From the NCBI RefSeq assembly GCF_014898055.3, contig NW_023604861.1, forward strand, positions 82,308,399 through 82,372,398: a stretch of DNA of 64,000 nucleotides, read 5' to 3'. The DNA comes from Talpa occidentalis (lineage: Eukaryota; Chordata; Mammalia; Eulipotyphla; Talpidae). Each line of letters begins with the position of its first letter. The first letter of the stretch is position 1. The notes under the pieces are model-generated. The model was not told the origin of the DNA, searched no databases, and worked only from the letters and a program-made list of their open reading frames with translations. The position numbers and the translations under genes were made by a program. This document shows positions 34,621-49,915 of the stretch, one piece after another.

Positions 34621-35384
34621 CACTCATGGAAGCTCTTTCTGGGGTAATGCAAATTGGTTTGATACTCTGGAATAAAGATTCATGACAAATTCACAAACCT
34701 CACAGCAAAAAGAAATGGCATGCTGACTGCCTCATAAAAAGCTCTCCCTGAAGTAGTTGTGACAAGTTGCAAAGATTCTCCCAAACAATGCTGCCTTAAC
34801 TAAGAAGGATACCTCCTGGGCTAGGTCACACTTTTCTGACTTCCCCTGTTCTTCCTCCCAGATGAACATTCACCATCTGTACATGCTGGGCTCTTCACAA
34901 CCAGTTCTGCCTCCGAACAACCCCTGGCAGAGGTCCTCGCCCATTAGGAGAGTCTGTGGCAACAAGAATGCCTCTGAGCCTTAGTGTCACAGCTGCCAAT
35001 ACTCAAATCTCAGTCTCACTGAGTTAGGCAGCCCAATGTACTTCTGAATGAAAACTTCCCCAAAGAGGGGAGACCCAGCAGATACTTGGGTTGCTGCCTG
35101 GTAGATGAGGCTCCCGGGCATGGCTGAGCAAGCCCTGAGAATAGCAAATCTTTGCCCCAATCAGCCCAAGCACAGCTGGGAGGCAGAAGAGCCCTCAGTC
35201 CAGTCTCCCTTCAGGATCCTCCAGATCAAAATCTCTGAAAATGGGAACTGGGTGTTTTTAAAGAGTGGGGAAATGGCAATTCTGTTTCCACTCTTGATGT
35301 CATGAATGCTGCCAGGTGATTATCGTTGAGTGTACACCTTTGCTTGTGTTGAGATGATTTCCTCTGGCCAGAGTCCCAAAAGTG

Positions 35385-35640
35385 GGTGTAACATGGCACA
35401 GACTTTGTAATTTCATTATGATGGGTTCAAATCCCATTCCCTACTTACTGTCTACATGGCTTTGAGCAAGTTACTTAACCTCTCTGTATCATTGATTCTG
35501 CACCTTTAAAATGTGAAAGTAATAAAACTTATCTCATAGAGTTGTTATGAGCACTAAGGGAGTTAGTATCTTATGAAGTGCAAGAAGTAGTGCCTGATAC
35601 AAAGGAAGGGCTACATAGGTGCTAAAACATAAATAAAAGG
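35385..35640 (+). repeat. MIR, nearly full length
   Basis: Contains GGGTTCAAATCCC, CTTTGAGCAAGTTACTTAAC and CTCTGTATCATTGATTCTGC in MIR order, then the downstream region. Confidence 0.8.
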
Positions 35641-36164
35641 ATGGGAGCATTTTTAAGCCTCTTGAAAGGTATTGTCTTCATAAACACTGATGTGCCCTTT
35701 GGTGGGAGTCAGGCTGGTGGGACTAGCGGCACTGATCCCAGTGACACCTGCGCTGGGTGCTCCCACTCTTGGCTTCTTAATAGCTGTATCTGCCAAACCC
35801 TATAATCTCTCTGCCCAGAGGCTGGAGAGGAGTGGGCTGGCTAGAGTAAGGGTGTCCTTGGCAGCTCTGACCAATGTGCCTCCTGGGACAGCCATGGGTT
35901 TTCCTGGACTTTCATCAGCACCTGACAACCGCCTTCGGCTACTGTGATGGTAACAATGGGTGCATCATAGTGGTGACAGTGCCGATGGAAGCCGCAACTT
36001 GAACTCTTATGTTCTATGTCTATATCTGGCCAACTAGAGGTAATAAATACTTGAAATGTGACTAGTGAGAATGAGAGGCTAAATTTTAACTAATTAAATT
36101 AAATGTCTGCCTGTGTCCAGTGGCTCTTGGCTCTTGTCCTTTCTGCATTATGGTCACTGGGACC

Positions 36165-36320
36165 TATGACATGTATTATAATATCCTCGTTTTATACGCA
36201 AAGGAACGGAGGCTTGACATGTCACTTAAAGTGACCAAAATTTAAATTTGCTGGTATAAGAGACTCAGGTCTGTCTGACCTCCAAAGTGAGGCTTTTATC
36301 TGCTGCATTATCTGGCCTGA
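36165..36320 (-). repeat. MIR fragment, antisense
   Basis: ATCCTCGTTTTATACGCAAAG, followed by GGAACGGAGGCTTGACATG, then a CAGGTCTGTCTGACCTCC segment. Confidence 0.6.
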
Positions 36321-38439
36321 TAGTCAATGCTCAGTATTTGCTTTGATTTTTCAATATCTGGTGGGGGTGGCAGGAGAGGAGTTGCATTTCCTCTAGGCAC
36401 CTGGGTAGCAGTGAAGTCCTAACTTTCTGTTCCTGCCACTCCCCAACCCCCACCTGCTGGTGGTTGAAATGACAGCAGACCTACATGGAGTGGCTAGGAA
36501 CCAGCAGAAAACCACTCCTCATCCAGTCTCCTGGGAGGTGTCCTGGGTTGGGCAGGCACAGGGATGGCGGTCACTTTTCTCTGGGTGTTTGACTCTGTCA
36601 GATCCCACTGGAATGCGCTGTGGCCAGGACCATGTGGAATGTTTTCTTTGGCTGACAGCAATTTGTTTTCACACTTTGCTGTGGGAAAGTTAAGTCGGGG
36701 AGTTCAGTCACGGAGCAGCACTTGGGACAGGTGAGAAGCTTCAAACTGGTTGTTGCTGGCTACCAACTGCTGGAACCCTCAAAACAAGTCACCTGGGTGG
36801 CTTCTTTCAACTGTTTGCCTTTGTTTGAAGGCTTTTGCAGGCAGCAAACCAACAGTGTGGGGACTCTGCCTCAGGGAATAAATGGTGTGCGGCCCTAACT
36901 TTGCATTTCTATGGCTTTTTCCCCCCCCTGTTTTCTCATATAGTTGAGCACCATGGGATTTATGAAAAGGAGACATAAAATACAATCCGGGGTTCCTTAG
37001 ACATAAATCTTTAAGGCCCATTTTCACTACTTTTGGCTCTCCCTGACTAGTTGTTTGTTTTAATTCTTTTTCTTTACCTCATTTTAGTGTGAGATGTCAC
37101 TTTAGAATCTCAGGAACTGAAAGATGATTGTTTATATTGAAAACAAAGCTTAAGAATGATAGTATTAAGAAAAAGTTCCCTCTTCTGAGACTGTAATCTT
37201 GACTCACTGTAGGATTAATTTATATGGCCACGAGGCGGCCATAATATCAAGGTATGTCAGTTTTATGGACCAGAATGTGTGTTATCTCTTTCCTTAAAAA
37301 CAGGAAATAAATCCATTCTGTGATGATCCGGGAGATGAGAGACAACCTTACTGCCTTATCATCCCAGGTTGAGAGCCTGCAGGTCTCTTTTCCACTTATT
37401 CGCAGCTAAATCCTGCAACATTCTTTTTCTTTAAATTGCAAGTTCTTTGTTCTGTTTTTCTCTCCGAAATTTAGTGCCCTCTTCCTAGAGACTATATAAC
37501 TTCACTGGAATGATCAGATGGTAGGTTCCATTATTCTATGCACACATAATTAAAGTTTGTCTTTTTTCTTTCTAATCTCTCATGTCAATTTAATTATTTT
37601 CCAGCTGTACAGACCTAGAAGGGTAGATGATTTGCTTCCTCCCCAACAGATTTCTCTGCAGATTCAGAGTTTCTGGTCTAGTAGGAATTAACTAAATAGA
37701 ACATTCTTTTAGGTATCAGAAATCAAAAAAAGTATAGGTGTGGTCCTGTCCTCCCTGAGCTTACAAGCTCCAGTGGCAGCTGCAGGAGTGAATAAAGTGG
37801 GCAAGCATTAACAGAATAGAGGTGGCAACAGGATGAAGGGGGAATGACATTTGTGTCAGTGTGGAGAGCAGCAGGGCTGGGAGCTGGAGAACTGGGGTGG
37901 GGGTTGGGGTGCAGGGAGGTGCACCTGCATCTCAGCCTTAAGGCTGCGTGTTCCAGCACAGGCTTGGAGCTGTCATTCTGCTGCTCCTTCAAGAGAAGCT
38001 GGGCGTTGTCAGCGTGGAGATGTGGAACCTGACTTCTCTACAGTGATGACAACTAATTAAAGAACAATGAAGATCATCATCCACTGCATATAAAACATAA
38101 CTGTGGGCTGAATACTGCCCCTGGGCCACCAAGATCCAGTGGGTCGCTGAGGTGAAGAGCGCTGAGCACTTGCCTGGCCATGCTGCTCCCACATGATGAG
38201 CTTTTCCAAAGGGCATGGGTGTCTCAGCAGTTCCCACTGACTTCACACAGGAAGGAACTGGTAAGAGTCTGTGGTCAGGACAATGGCTTGGGGACTGACT
38301 CTGACCTATTTTCTGGAGGAAGGTTTACCTGCAGGGGCAAGGCATCAGCCTTTCCTGGAAACAAAAGAACTTAGTAATTTGAGGGGAACTTTGTGAGGCT
38401 GGGCCCCAGAGTCCTCTGGGGCAGAAGCTGAGAGCAGGG

Positions 38440-38640
38440 GTTTGGTGGTTGGAAGGGACTGAATTCCAGCTCTGGAATTTGCTGGATCTGGGACTCTCTG
38501 AGCCTCCAGTTGCCCACTTACATGATAAGGGCAGGAGACCTTACTTGAGAGGGGTGCTGTGAGGACTCCATAAGTTAGCTCCAGCTGCACCTGGCACATA
38601 GATACAATTCATATTTGGAGCTGCTATTATTGTTATTACT
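38440..38640 (+). repeat. MIR fragment
   Basis: GAATTCCAGCTCTGGAATTT, then GAGCCTCCAGTTGCCCACTT, then GCTGTGAGGACTCCATAAG, in MIR order. An A/T-rich ATT-repeat tract follows to about 38680. Confidence 0.65.
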
Positions 38641-39454
38641 ATCATTATTAATAGTAATATTTATAATGTGAATGGAAAGACACAGTCATCCTGATTACCA
38701 AAATGTGATGACGCGTGAATATGATGGACAGTGATTGCCCTTGAGCCAACAGCAGTACTTGTGACTGAGGCTAAGGAGAATAAGAGAATAGCCACCCAGC
38801 TGACGGGGGTCTTGGCTATAATTAAGGGGGGTGACTTTGTCTCAGCTAATGACCCAGCTCTCAGGAAGTGGACAGCTGCCCCTGCTGTTGTGGGGAAGGC
38901 ACCTGAGGTGGAAACATTGAGCTGCTGGCTTTCTTTTGATCAGAAGTCTCCTCAAAGAGATCTGTCCAATAAATACACCAGCCTAAGGTCCCCCTGCACT
39001 GTGTCATGTTAAGGGAAGAATGTCTCTGCCTGCTGCACTGGGAGTTTCCTAGCTGCCTTCTGGGCCAGTATTTTCCCACAGTGATCTGGTTACTAACAAA
39101 ACAATTCTAGCAGCCTCCCCAACCCACCCCAGGGTCCTCTATGTGTATTTAAACAAGAATGATAATCATGAATAAAGACAGTGTCTACTATCATCATGTG
39201 CTTTGTATTCAGGGTGTGGGGAGGGCCCTCACCTGGGGGTGTTTCTTAGCTCTGGAGGCATGACTTGGGGGCCTCACATTGTCCTCCCCCCAGGAGGAAG
39301 TGGCCAGTAAGCCTGTTCAGGTTCAGACAGCTGTGCCTCAGGAAGAGGTGAGCACTAACTGCACTGCTTATGGGAAAAGGCTCTCCTGGACCCCAAGCTT
39401 TTCCAGGCTAAAGCATCTGATACATTTAAACATCGTGGACTCTGCTTCAGGAGC

Positions 39455-39540
39455 CAGAGCTCTGCTATGTGACCTAGGGGTAACTTCTCTGTGCCTACCT
39501 CAGGGATCGTTGCGGGGATTACAAGCGTGAACGCATGGAG
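39455..39540 (+). repeat. MIR fragment
   Basis: CTATGTGACCTAGGGGTAAC, then TCTCTGTGCCTACCTCAGGG: core MIR motifs. Confidence 0.55.
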
Positions 39541-39624
39541 AGCGCATGGCAATAAGCAAAAGTTCAGTATTATTTACTGGGGTTAGGTTGGGCCATATGA
39601 AATTGCTGGCTTTCAACCATTTTT

Positions 39625-39935
39625 TTTAAAGCATTTTTTTAAATCTTTCTTTCTTTCTTTTTTTTTTTTTAAAAGATTTATTTATTTATTTATTTATACT
39701 AGCACTGGGTACAGTCAGAAGCGCGGGAGGGTAAGAGAATTCACCAGAGCCAGAGCTGGGAGCAGAACAGGCAGACCGACGAAGTACACTGCTGAGGGGA
39801 GCAGCGGGCACGGCAGGAGGAGTCTGAGCCGCCATGTGGGACCCTCGCCGGTGGCCGGGGATCGAACCGGCGCTGCAGAGGCTGCGGGCAGCTTCACAGC
39901 CCAGCGCTCAACAGCTGCGCCACCAGGGGAGGCCC
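39625..39935 (-). mobile_element. tRNA-derived SINE (copy 10)
   Basis: Antisense; duplication TCAACCATTTTT at 39613-39624 and 39936-39947. An unusually long T-rich tail holds a TTTC microsatellite. It has the same orientation as TGFA. Confidence 0.88.
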
Positions 39936-40009
39936 TCAACCATTTTTGTGCTATAGAAATGGCATTGTCATATAGATCAGTGATTGGGGCCACCCCCTTT
40001 CTCCACCTC

Positions 40010-40350
40010 AGGCAATTTCTTTTTTATCTATTGATATTTATTGAGGTGACATTAGTTTACAACACTGTATACCTTCTGGGGATACATTTTCTCACCTCTC
40101 CATGGCCACCACCACATGCCCAGTCACTATCCACCATCAACCAATTGCCTCCCTCCACCCCCATTCCTTTCCCCCTCTTTCACCTTAGGTAACCACTATT
40201 CTGTTGTCAGAGTCTAAGGGTTTGTTTTATCTTTTTCTTTTTTAATATTTCAGAAATGAGTGAAATCACACTGCATTTGTCTTTCTTCTTCAGGCTTATA
40301 TCACTTAGCATAATCCCCTCTAGCTCCATCTGTGTTCTCACAAGTGGCCA
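40010..40350 (-). mobile_element. Old L1 3' end, antisense on plus
   Basis: ATTGAGGTGACATTAGTTTAC and CACTTAGCATAATCCCCTC are L1M 3'-end motifs, reversed. Ends approximate. Confidence 0.6.
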
Positions 40351-41104
40351 AATTTTATCTTCTGGAGACATTTTTGATTGTCTCGATAGGGTTATGGTGG
40401 CAGTGCTACTGGCATTTAGGGGGTGGAGGTCAGGGGTGCTGCTAATGGCTCCCTAAACTAAGAATTTTCTAGCTCCAAATGCCAAGAATGCCAACGTTGA
40501 GTATGGGCCACTTAACAGTAATCTATAATGGACAGATTAATTATCTGAAAACATCCCTTTCCAAAACCAGCATGGCTCCCATTATGCCTAGAGAATAAAG
40601 CCCCTCTTCCAATAGGCGTTGGCCTCTGATCTGACTCCAGTCTCATCTCCACACTGCTGTAGCTGCTCTGACTTGCAACAGCAGGTCCCCAGACTCTCTC
40701 ACTTTGGAGTAAACTTTCTGTTCATCCTGATGAAACAAATCCTATTACCTGCTCTGGGATGCTTTCCTCAAGCGCCTTTCCTCCCTGGTCTGGCTGACTA
40801 TGGCAGTCACCAGTGGCTCTTGACTAATGTGATTCCTGAGTCTCTTTCCTGGAGTTTCGAGTCAGTTGGTTGGGGTGGACTTAGTTAGCTACTCTTTAGG
40901 AAGCTCCAGGGAGCTCATGCTGGGCCTGACGTGGGAATAGGCATGCATTTTTATTTCCAAGTTTGTTCTTTGTCCAGTTACCACTTAAGTTTGTGTGCAC
41001 TTGCAGCTAATTTTATTAGCCTCCTGTAATGATGCTGGAGGGTAGAAACCTCATCCTACAGACCCTGGTCACTCAAAGGGATCCAGCCCAATGCCTTTCC
41101 TTCT

Positions 41105-41350
41105 AGAAATTCTAGGTAGTGCACTTAACTTGAATCCAGGAATTTGCTGAACCCAGGAATGGCATGAGCTGTTTGGTAAACAAATGCAGGTCCCCAGGTT
41201 CCACTCCCCTCAAGGTTTCTGCCTCAGTGGTTCTGGATGGGGCCCTTAAATTTGGATTTTTAGCCATCTGGATTGAAGCAAAGGGTCCCTCAGCTGTCCC
41301 GATCATCTCACATGTCTGGTTCCAGGGGCCTCAGGCACACCTGATGGAGG
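41105..41350. repeat. MER5-like relic near TGFA exon 3
   Basis: GCAGGTCCCCAGGTTCCACTC and GATGGGGCCCTTAAATTTGG resemble the middle of MER5. It ends about 55 bp from exon 3. Quite diverged. Confidence 0.5.
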
Positions 41351-41404
41351 TGATTGCTCTTTGAACTGGGCTGCCCACCCCCCAGGACACCAGGGGACAC
41401 TTAC

Positions 41405-41525
41405 ACACATGCTGGCTTCTCCTCCTGCACCAAAAACCTGCAGGTTCCATGGAAGCAAAACTGACTGTGGGAATCCGGGCATTCATTAAAATGGGACACC
41501 ACAGCTGCGGCCACAGGGGGATCTG
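41405..41525 (-). CDS. TGFA: TGFA exon 3: N-terminal part of mature TGF-alpha
   Basis: This 121-bp exon encodes the end of the propeptide and the first two thirds of mature TGF-alpha, a secreted or membrane-held ligand of the EGF receptor. The minus strand reads ADPPVAAA, then [12 protein letters not shown], then the loops SQFCFHGTC and [12 protein letters not shown]. Four of the six EGF-domain cysteines (mature residues 8, 16, 21, 32) are here, and the Ala-Val cleavage site before VVSHF is present. The acceptor follows a pyrimidine tract ending CCCCAG, and the donor is GTAAGT. The exon starts after the first base of an Ala codon and ends two bases into Val33, which matches exon 4 exactly. 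Against the human peptide I see D7E, T13S and D28E, all conservative. The identification rests on near-complete protein identity with a well-known sequence. Exon 2 is not visible up to 64000, so intron 2 is longer than 22 kb. Confidence 0.97.
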
Positions 41526-42789
41526 CTGGGGAGAGAAAAGACATTTGGCTCAGATCCACTGCATAATGAAGACAGGTCCCCCAACCCCTACCTCTCTGAT
41601 CAAGAAGGGGTGGAGCCCTGAGAGCTAGGATTTCTGGTCCCCACCTGAGCTTCCTTCCTCTACACTCACTTTCTAATGGCCAGTCCAGAACCAGAGAGCC
41701 TCCTGCATCCCGTGCTCTGCAGCAGGGCTTTGTTTATTCACTTTTGTGGAAAGTAGCAATCTCTCCAAAAGATTCAGTATAATTCAAAGACACCAGAGCA
41801 ACTTTACTATTTAAAGCCTATTACCCAGAGCAATCTAATTTTACTTTTTAAAGACAGCCTTCCTAAAAATCTGTTTTAAACACGAAAGACCAGAAGAAAG
41901 ATATAAGAGCACAATAGAGTCATTAAATTGATGCTGAAGACAAACGATTGAAAATGCAAAAAGATGTTTGTGACATAATATTGCAAGTGAAACAAGTATG
42001 TTTCCAATATGGTCTGTATCATAGGATTCTACTAAACATTTAAACATGAAGCAATTCAGACAGAAAGAAAAAGTCTGGGGAGGATATATGCGAAAAGGGT
42101 AGCAGGGTTCCTCTAAGGAGGTGAGAAAAGGCATGGCAGTACAGGATGGCCTGAGGCCCAGAAGTCCATCCAGGAGCTGGTATGGGCAGTACTGGGCAAG
42201 CCAAGGGGGGTGGGGCAGGGAAAAGAGTTGGGGTAGAGATGGGTTCTACTCACAGCCCATCACTCTCCAGAGCCTGGAGTATCACCAAACCTCTCAGGGA
42301 ATTCCTTCCCTGGCTTTCAGACAGGAATAAAAATAACTAGCCAGCGAGGAGAACTGTAAAGAACAACACGTGAACACCTCTGGCTAGACTGAGAGACATG
42401 ACTTTGGATTTATTGTATTAGGTGCCAATCAATTATCTTATTTAATCCAAATGACACTTGAGACACAGCAGGCAGCTATTTCAAGATGGCATAATGGATG
42501 TACTTTCCATGGCTTCTTTCAAAGGGTCCTCTTACATTTGTGTTGGGGATTTGGGAAGTGCGTCTTTTCCACTTACTGTTTTTGGAAAGAACATGTTCTT
42601 GGAGTCCTTGCTTTTTGAGAAAGGACAGACCATTCTGTATTGTGGGTTTTAGACAACCACTAAATATTGAACTCACATTGCTGGCTCTCTCTATTCAAGA
42701 ATTGCTTCTAGGAGTCTCATAATTGTGGAAATCTCATAATTGAGTGGAAATAGCAGGAGCTAAAAATATAAATGCTGTGGACAGTGAGA

Positions 42790-42930
42790 GAGTAGTACTT
42801 AGTGGTTATGAGCCTGGGCCTTTGAAGCAGAGAGACATGGGTTTGAATCCTGCCTCTCCCACCTGGATGAAGCATTTGGGCTGTCCCAGCTTGACTCTGC
42901 CTCAATAAGGAGGGGAGTCCCCCCCCACCC
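42790..42930 (+). repeat. MIR fragment
   Basis: GTGGTTATGAGCCTGGGCCTT, then GGGTTTGAATCCTGCCTC, a clear MIR 5' half. Confidence 0.75.
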
Positions 42931-43589
42931 CCACGTTGGCTTTGAGGTTGAAGGAGGCAACCTCAAGTACTGTTCTCAACAAATTGGTCCATACCACTCA
43001 GCTGTCAGCTTTCCTATTACCACTGACAATCCCAGATGCCAAAGATGCCCACATGTGGTAAGACCACAGAGTACATCATTTCCCTCCTCTGCCATAAATT
43101 CAAAGAAGTGTAACCAAAAGCCCAAGGTCTCTGTCAGCCCCTAATGATTGATTGTAACTTTCAACTGTGAGGACAGGTGGGGCAACCCAAAACCAGGTGG
43201 AGATGTCCACCCAGGACAGCCAGTCCCCCTGCTCTGGGATGCAGCTGGTGTCTGTGTAGAAGCAGCTTCCAGAGCATGGGGTCCAATGAGCTTGGCTGAT
43301 TGCCGTTACCTTTGAGTCCCAGGCTGGAGTGGCTGATGAATGGACTCGGTCACTCAGTGACAGTGTACACTGGGATGTTAAGTTGAGACTGGAAGGGTAT
43401 GGAGTTCACGTAACTGGCTCTTCTGTGCTCACTAAACTCACGATGGAGGAAATATGGAGAGGTGAAGGGGCTGGAGACTAGAGCATCGAATTTGATTTCA
43501 TTTAATTTGAAAAGGCTTTTAATAAGCTCCACCAAAGGGCTTTAGACAACCGTGTCCAAGCAGCTAGAGGGAGCCCCTTGACACGGCTT

Positions 43590-43750
43590 GGAGCCAGCCT
43601 TCTCAAGGTATGGTCTGTGCACCTGCAGCTTCACATCCTGGGAGCTCGTTAGGAAGCCAGATTCCTGGACCCCATCCCAGACCTGCTGACTTAGCATCTG
43701 TGGGGTGGGGCCCAGGAATCTGTGTGACAAGCTCTCAGGTGAATTTTAAA
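43590..43750. repeat. MER5A-like DNA transposon relic
   Basis: CCCATCCCAGACCTGCTGAC, then GGTGGGGCCCAGGAATCTG, then AAGCTCTCAGGTGAATTTTA follow MER5A order. Confidence 0.7.
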
Positions 43751-46689
43751 GTAAGGCGTGTTGAGATCATTGATATAGAATACGTTTGCCCTCCAGGTAA
43801 TTCTGACATAGGCTAATGTTTCAGACTCAGGCTTGGATTACACAGGAAATGAAGGATGGAGACAAAAGTCCTCATAGAAACATTAATATGACAGGGAGGC
43901 TGAAAGGGATCTTTTTTAGAACTGATGATCTTCCAGTTCTTCAAACTCCTGTGTGACACTGATGCCTGAAATCTGCTACAGTTCTTTGGGGTAAGGGGCC
44001 AGGTCAATAGAAGTGCACTCAAGGAAAAGCTCTGGATCTGTCTTTTGGCAACGCTGCCCTCCAAACTGGTGAGGCGTGGACTCCATGCCACTGTCTCACT
44101 TAACCTGTATTTATGGAAATTTGCCTCTTCTCATTAATGACCTGAGGAGGCTTTATAAAAAGACGTACCATAAAAAGGGGATGCAAATGGGTAAGAGGTG
44201 TGTAAGTCTGTTGGGGGATGCAGGGGAGGAGACAGCCTGGAAGGAAAAGAAGGGAGGAGGAGAGAGGGAGGGAGACAGATGGAGAGACAGCACCTAAAAG
44301 CCCTGCGTCAAATGTGAAGCCTGCCACAAGGAGGGGGGTAGTAACTGCCCTTATTTTGGGGTTTTTGAAGGCGTTTGCCTCAGATACCATCAGAATCAAC
44401 AAAGAAAACCCCAACATTGCAGCATGATCAGCTGGCACAGACAAGCCCAGAGCTTCCCAAAGGCTCAGGAGGAGCAGGGCAGGGGTGGGGGGGGGGTTTC
44501 TCAACAGCACCTCAGAATCTAACAGGCAAGGTTGGTGGTCACAACAGGTGGGGGATTTGCTCAGTAACTTAGCACCAGCTCCCCAGGGGTGCCAAGCAAC
44601 TGCCTCTACTTATTTTATAAAAATGAGCTTCCCAAAGAAACCCCCGAATTTGAAGCATCTTCCCAGAGAATGAGTCTTTCAGCTCCTCACTTTTTGTCCC
44701 TTCCTCTCCTTCGTCTACTCTCTATCTTTCTCACCAGTCTTTCCTTTCTCCCTCGTTTTTCAATCTCCTTTCTGAAGACTCAAGGAATTCCCAAGTGAAC
44801 GAAGGAAAGATCCAGATACTTAAATGAAAAAACAATAGTCACTGAAGAAAGGAAGACAGTGAAGGGCGACAGGGAACCTCCAAGGAGGCCCCTGGGAGGG
44901 CCAGGTGGGGAGCAGCTCAGGGCCCTGCACTGGCTCCCCCAGGCGCGGGGTCTCATTAGTGTTGGGGGCTGATGGGAAAATCAAATGTTCCGGTGCTCAG
45001 AGCATATCTCACACTGAGCCCATCTGCAGCTGGAGTTTCAAAGTTGTTCAGTTCCTGTTGCTCTGAAATTTATGAGAGGCCTCTTCAACATGTTAACCAA
45101 ATGCACATCTTGCAGACACCACCGTTCTCTGGGGAAACTGTGAAATTTTGCCCAGAGACCACAGATCCACTAATGGGGTCTGGAAACCAGCCCCGCTCAT
45201 GGGAAGAGGGTCTGGAATAGCAATCGAAGGGGCACAAAACCGCGGACTCAATTCACAAGAGGAGGCTCTCCAGTTCAGAAGGGCGGGGAGCAGCCATCTG
45301 GACAGCTCCCTCAGACAGCCTTGCTCCTGGGGGAGCAGTGTCCACACCACCAGGTAGAATCACCCCTTTTTAAAAGCTGCTCTAATTGGATTTTTTGCTG
45401 AGCTGGTCAGTGGGAACCAGCTGAGGCCGAGGCTCCTCACTCTCTTCTCCAGATGTCAGGAGTTGTGAACACGCCTGCTCATTGCAAAGCTTACATCATT
45501 TATGGCCATTTCATTACTTCCTCAAATGTCATGGCTACCTCTCAGACAATTTAATAATGATGCTTGGCTTTTTAGTAGGAACTTTCAGTTAAGGCTTTTG
45601 ACCCTGGACTAAATATCTTCTCTTCAGACACTATACAATGACAGCACCAACTAATGCTTCTGGAATGTCTAGGAGAAAAGGCAGCAGATTCAGTTAATGA
45701 AGATGGGAGTCAGTAGTGGGGTCTGTACTCTGCCACGCCCAGGTGCCAAGGCCTCCTCCTATCCTGGCGCCAGGTGAGAGTCATTCACAGTCTGGGCTCA
45801 GTGCTGGACCAGGGGAGGCTTGTTGCGGGCCTCTGCCAGGCCCGTTTTCCAGGGATGGAATGCTAAACTCACACGGGCAATTCATGACCTGCAAAGTGCG
45901 CAGGTGCGCCCAGGAAAAGGCTGGTTAGGAGGCTGACACCAGGGTGGGGGAGCGCTGCAGCAGGGCTTAGAGAAGCCGATGGGATTCAGCCCTGGGCATC
46001 TGGGGGAGAATAATAATTCTTATCTGCTTTATAAGGGATCCCAAAGAGGAGAAGCATGGTCAGTAGCAAATGTGGCAATACCTTTGACCTTCACCACAGA
46101 GGAGCACCCCATCGGAGAAGAAAACACTTGGGGCCCTTCCTGAGGCCGCGTTAAGTGGGCACCAAGTACAAGGGGGCAGTTTCCAAATGAGCAGAGGGAG
46201 TCAGCAGAGAACAGAAAAGAAAGCCCCATCACATTTATAGGAGTAGGAAATTTATCTTGTTCCCAAGGGCTACTGACCAACAAGGGGAACTCGATTTTGC
46301 CGTTTTGGGTGTGTTGTGGGGGTGAGATAAATATAACGACTCACTCATTCACTATTAAGGCTGACCACAGAGAATACTTAAAAATGAGGACATAAAACAG
46401 TTTCACAGTATGGTCATTTCGGAGAGAAGCTACAATTGTTTTAAACAATGAAAGGGGTAAAGGAACGGGAAGCAGTGCCAGTTCCCTCCTGTTGCTCTCC
46501 ATGAGGGGGGCAGGTCCAGAGTATAGCACCCCTGCCCTGAGAGTCTCCATTTCCTGAGAGTAACTTGAAAAATAACAATTTTTTCCTATAACAAGATCCA
46601 TGAATACAGATTTACTAATTCTTTAGCAACCTTTTCCCACGTTGGCTAATTTTGTCCTTATTTGACCTTCACTTTAAACTTGCTTTAGA
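43751..46689. other. Intron 2 stretch without recognised elements
   Basis: Unique-looking, moderately GC-rich sequence with a G-tract at about 44487-44496 and a purine-rich stretch at 44225-44290. No exon or RNA gene is supported. Confidence 0.45.
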
Positions 46690-46865
46690 CCCTACCCACC
46701 CTCACCCCTATTTTATCTCATTAAACCTCAAAACCACCCTAGGGGTAAGCATTCCTAGTCTCTGTTTTTCATGAGAAAACAACACTACAGCTTAGATAAC
46801 CTTGCCAGTGGACATGTAGCTAGAAAGTACTGGGATTGGAATTTTATCTCAGTTCTCTCAGATTT
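46690..46865 (-). repeat. MIR fragment, antisense
   Basis: TTATCTCATTAAACCTCAAA, then GTTTTTCATGAGAAAACAAC, then a CCAGTGGACATGTAGCTAG segment, in reversed MIR order. Confidence 0.6.
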
Positions 46866-47508
46866 TAAGAGAATAAAGAGCTGTAGAAATTAGGACACTT
46901 CAAGTTCAGGAAGACAAACGCTGGGAAGGCCCATAATTACAAACTACGAATCATGTGGCAGCGAGGAAGGAGAACACTGAACTTGTTAGGCAGTTCCTAG
47001 TAATTAGAAAGGGCACTGGTAGGAGAAATAAGAGGAAGTATCACTTTATTTGGGGGAGAACCATACATATGGGACTAATTGTTCCCACAAGGGAGCAGTG
47101 GCTGAAAAACAGACATAGATGCAAAAGGGATTTCTATTCATCCACTGACGATGCTTAATCAAGGAGTAGCGGGAAGTAGCAGGATGATTCACAGGATGGA
47201 ACTGAGTTGCCCCACAAAGCCGCCCACCCTCTGGGCTACATGGCGCTTATAAACAACAGACCAGTGCTTCTGGCTCAGAGCTCTGCTTAAACACACTCTT
47301 CACTTGCTTTTGCAGCTTTAAGCAAGATGCTGTGTGGGGGGGACCTAAAGGAACATCTGTGCTAATTTTACTTCCTCTGATCATTTCTTTCTTTGAGTAA
47401 AATGCACATGGCACTAGATGTCATGGGACCAAACTGATAGAAAGGTATGGGTAAAGAAGCAGACAACATGTTTCTTCCTTTTCTACAAAGATACTGTTTA
47501 TGAATAAC

Positions 47509-49489
<1,981 letters not shown>

Positions 49490-49915
49490 ACAAAGTGTTG
49501 TTCCTTTTTATTCCTGGCACACAGACTACATTTTCCAGTCTCCTTTGCAGTTTGGTATGATCATGTTACCAGGTTATGGTACTCACCCATGGAGGTGAGT
49601 AGAAGTTATGTGAGCCACTCCCAGGTTTTGTTCATAAAAAGCTCCCCAGTGAGAGCTCCCTTTTTCTTTCCCTAACTGCAGGCTAAATGGAGAGAACTCT
49701 ACTAAGGACATGGAGGAAGAAGGGGCCACAAGATGGAAGGAGCCTGGGTCCTTGACTAACTACGGGGAAAGAAGTCTACAAGGCCAGCAACTAACATGTG
49801 CAGGAAATAAATATTCAGGGCTTGGTTACAATAGGGAGTGTTATGCTAATGGAAGCCTAAAGTCTGAACAGTATTTGGGGGTCAGTGAATTTCTAATGAG
49901 GGAGAAATCCTCATA
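49490..49915 (+). repeat. Ancient LTR-like repeat (class uncertain)
   Basis: CCACAAGATGGAAGGAGCCTG with GGTCCTTGACTAACTACGG and a downstream AATAAA-like segment is a motif series I associate with a common old mammalian LTR-type repeat, but I cannot name the family. Confidence 0.4.

Larger units (their letters stand above)
29174..41404 (-). other. TGFA: TGFA intron 3
   Basis: A 12.2-kb intron between exons 3 and 4. It holds the solo LTR beside exon 4, an L1 insertion with a nested SINE (31583-32328), a SINE with an unusual tail (32443-32738), an older L1 (32745-33890), several MIR fragments (34.5-39.5 kb), a SINE (39625-39935) and an old L1 end (40010-40350). The stretch 29610-31570 shows no recognisable repeat or gene. 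Short open frames here have no recognisable homology. Confidence 0.85.
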
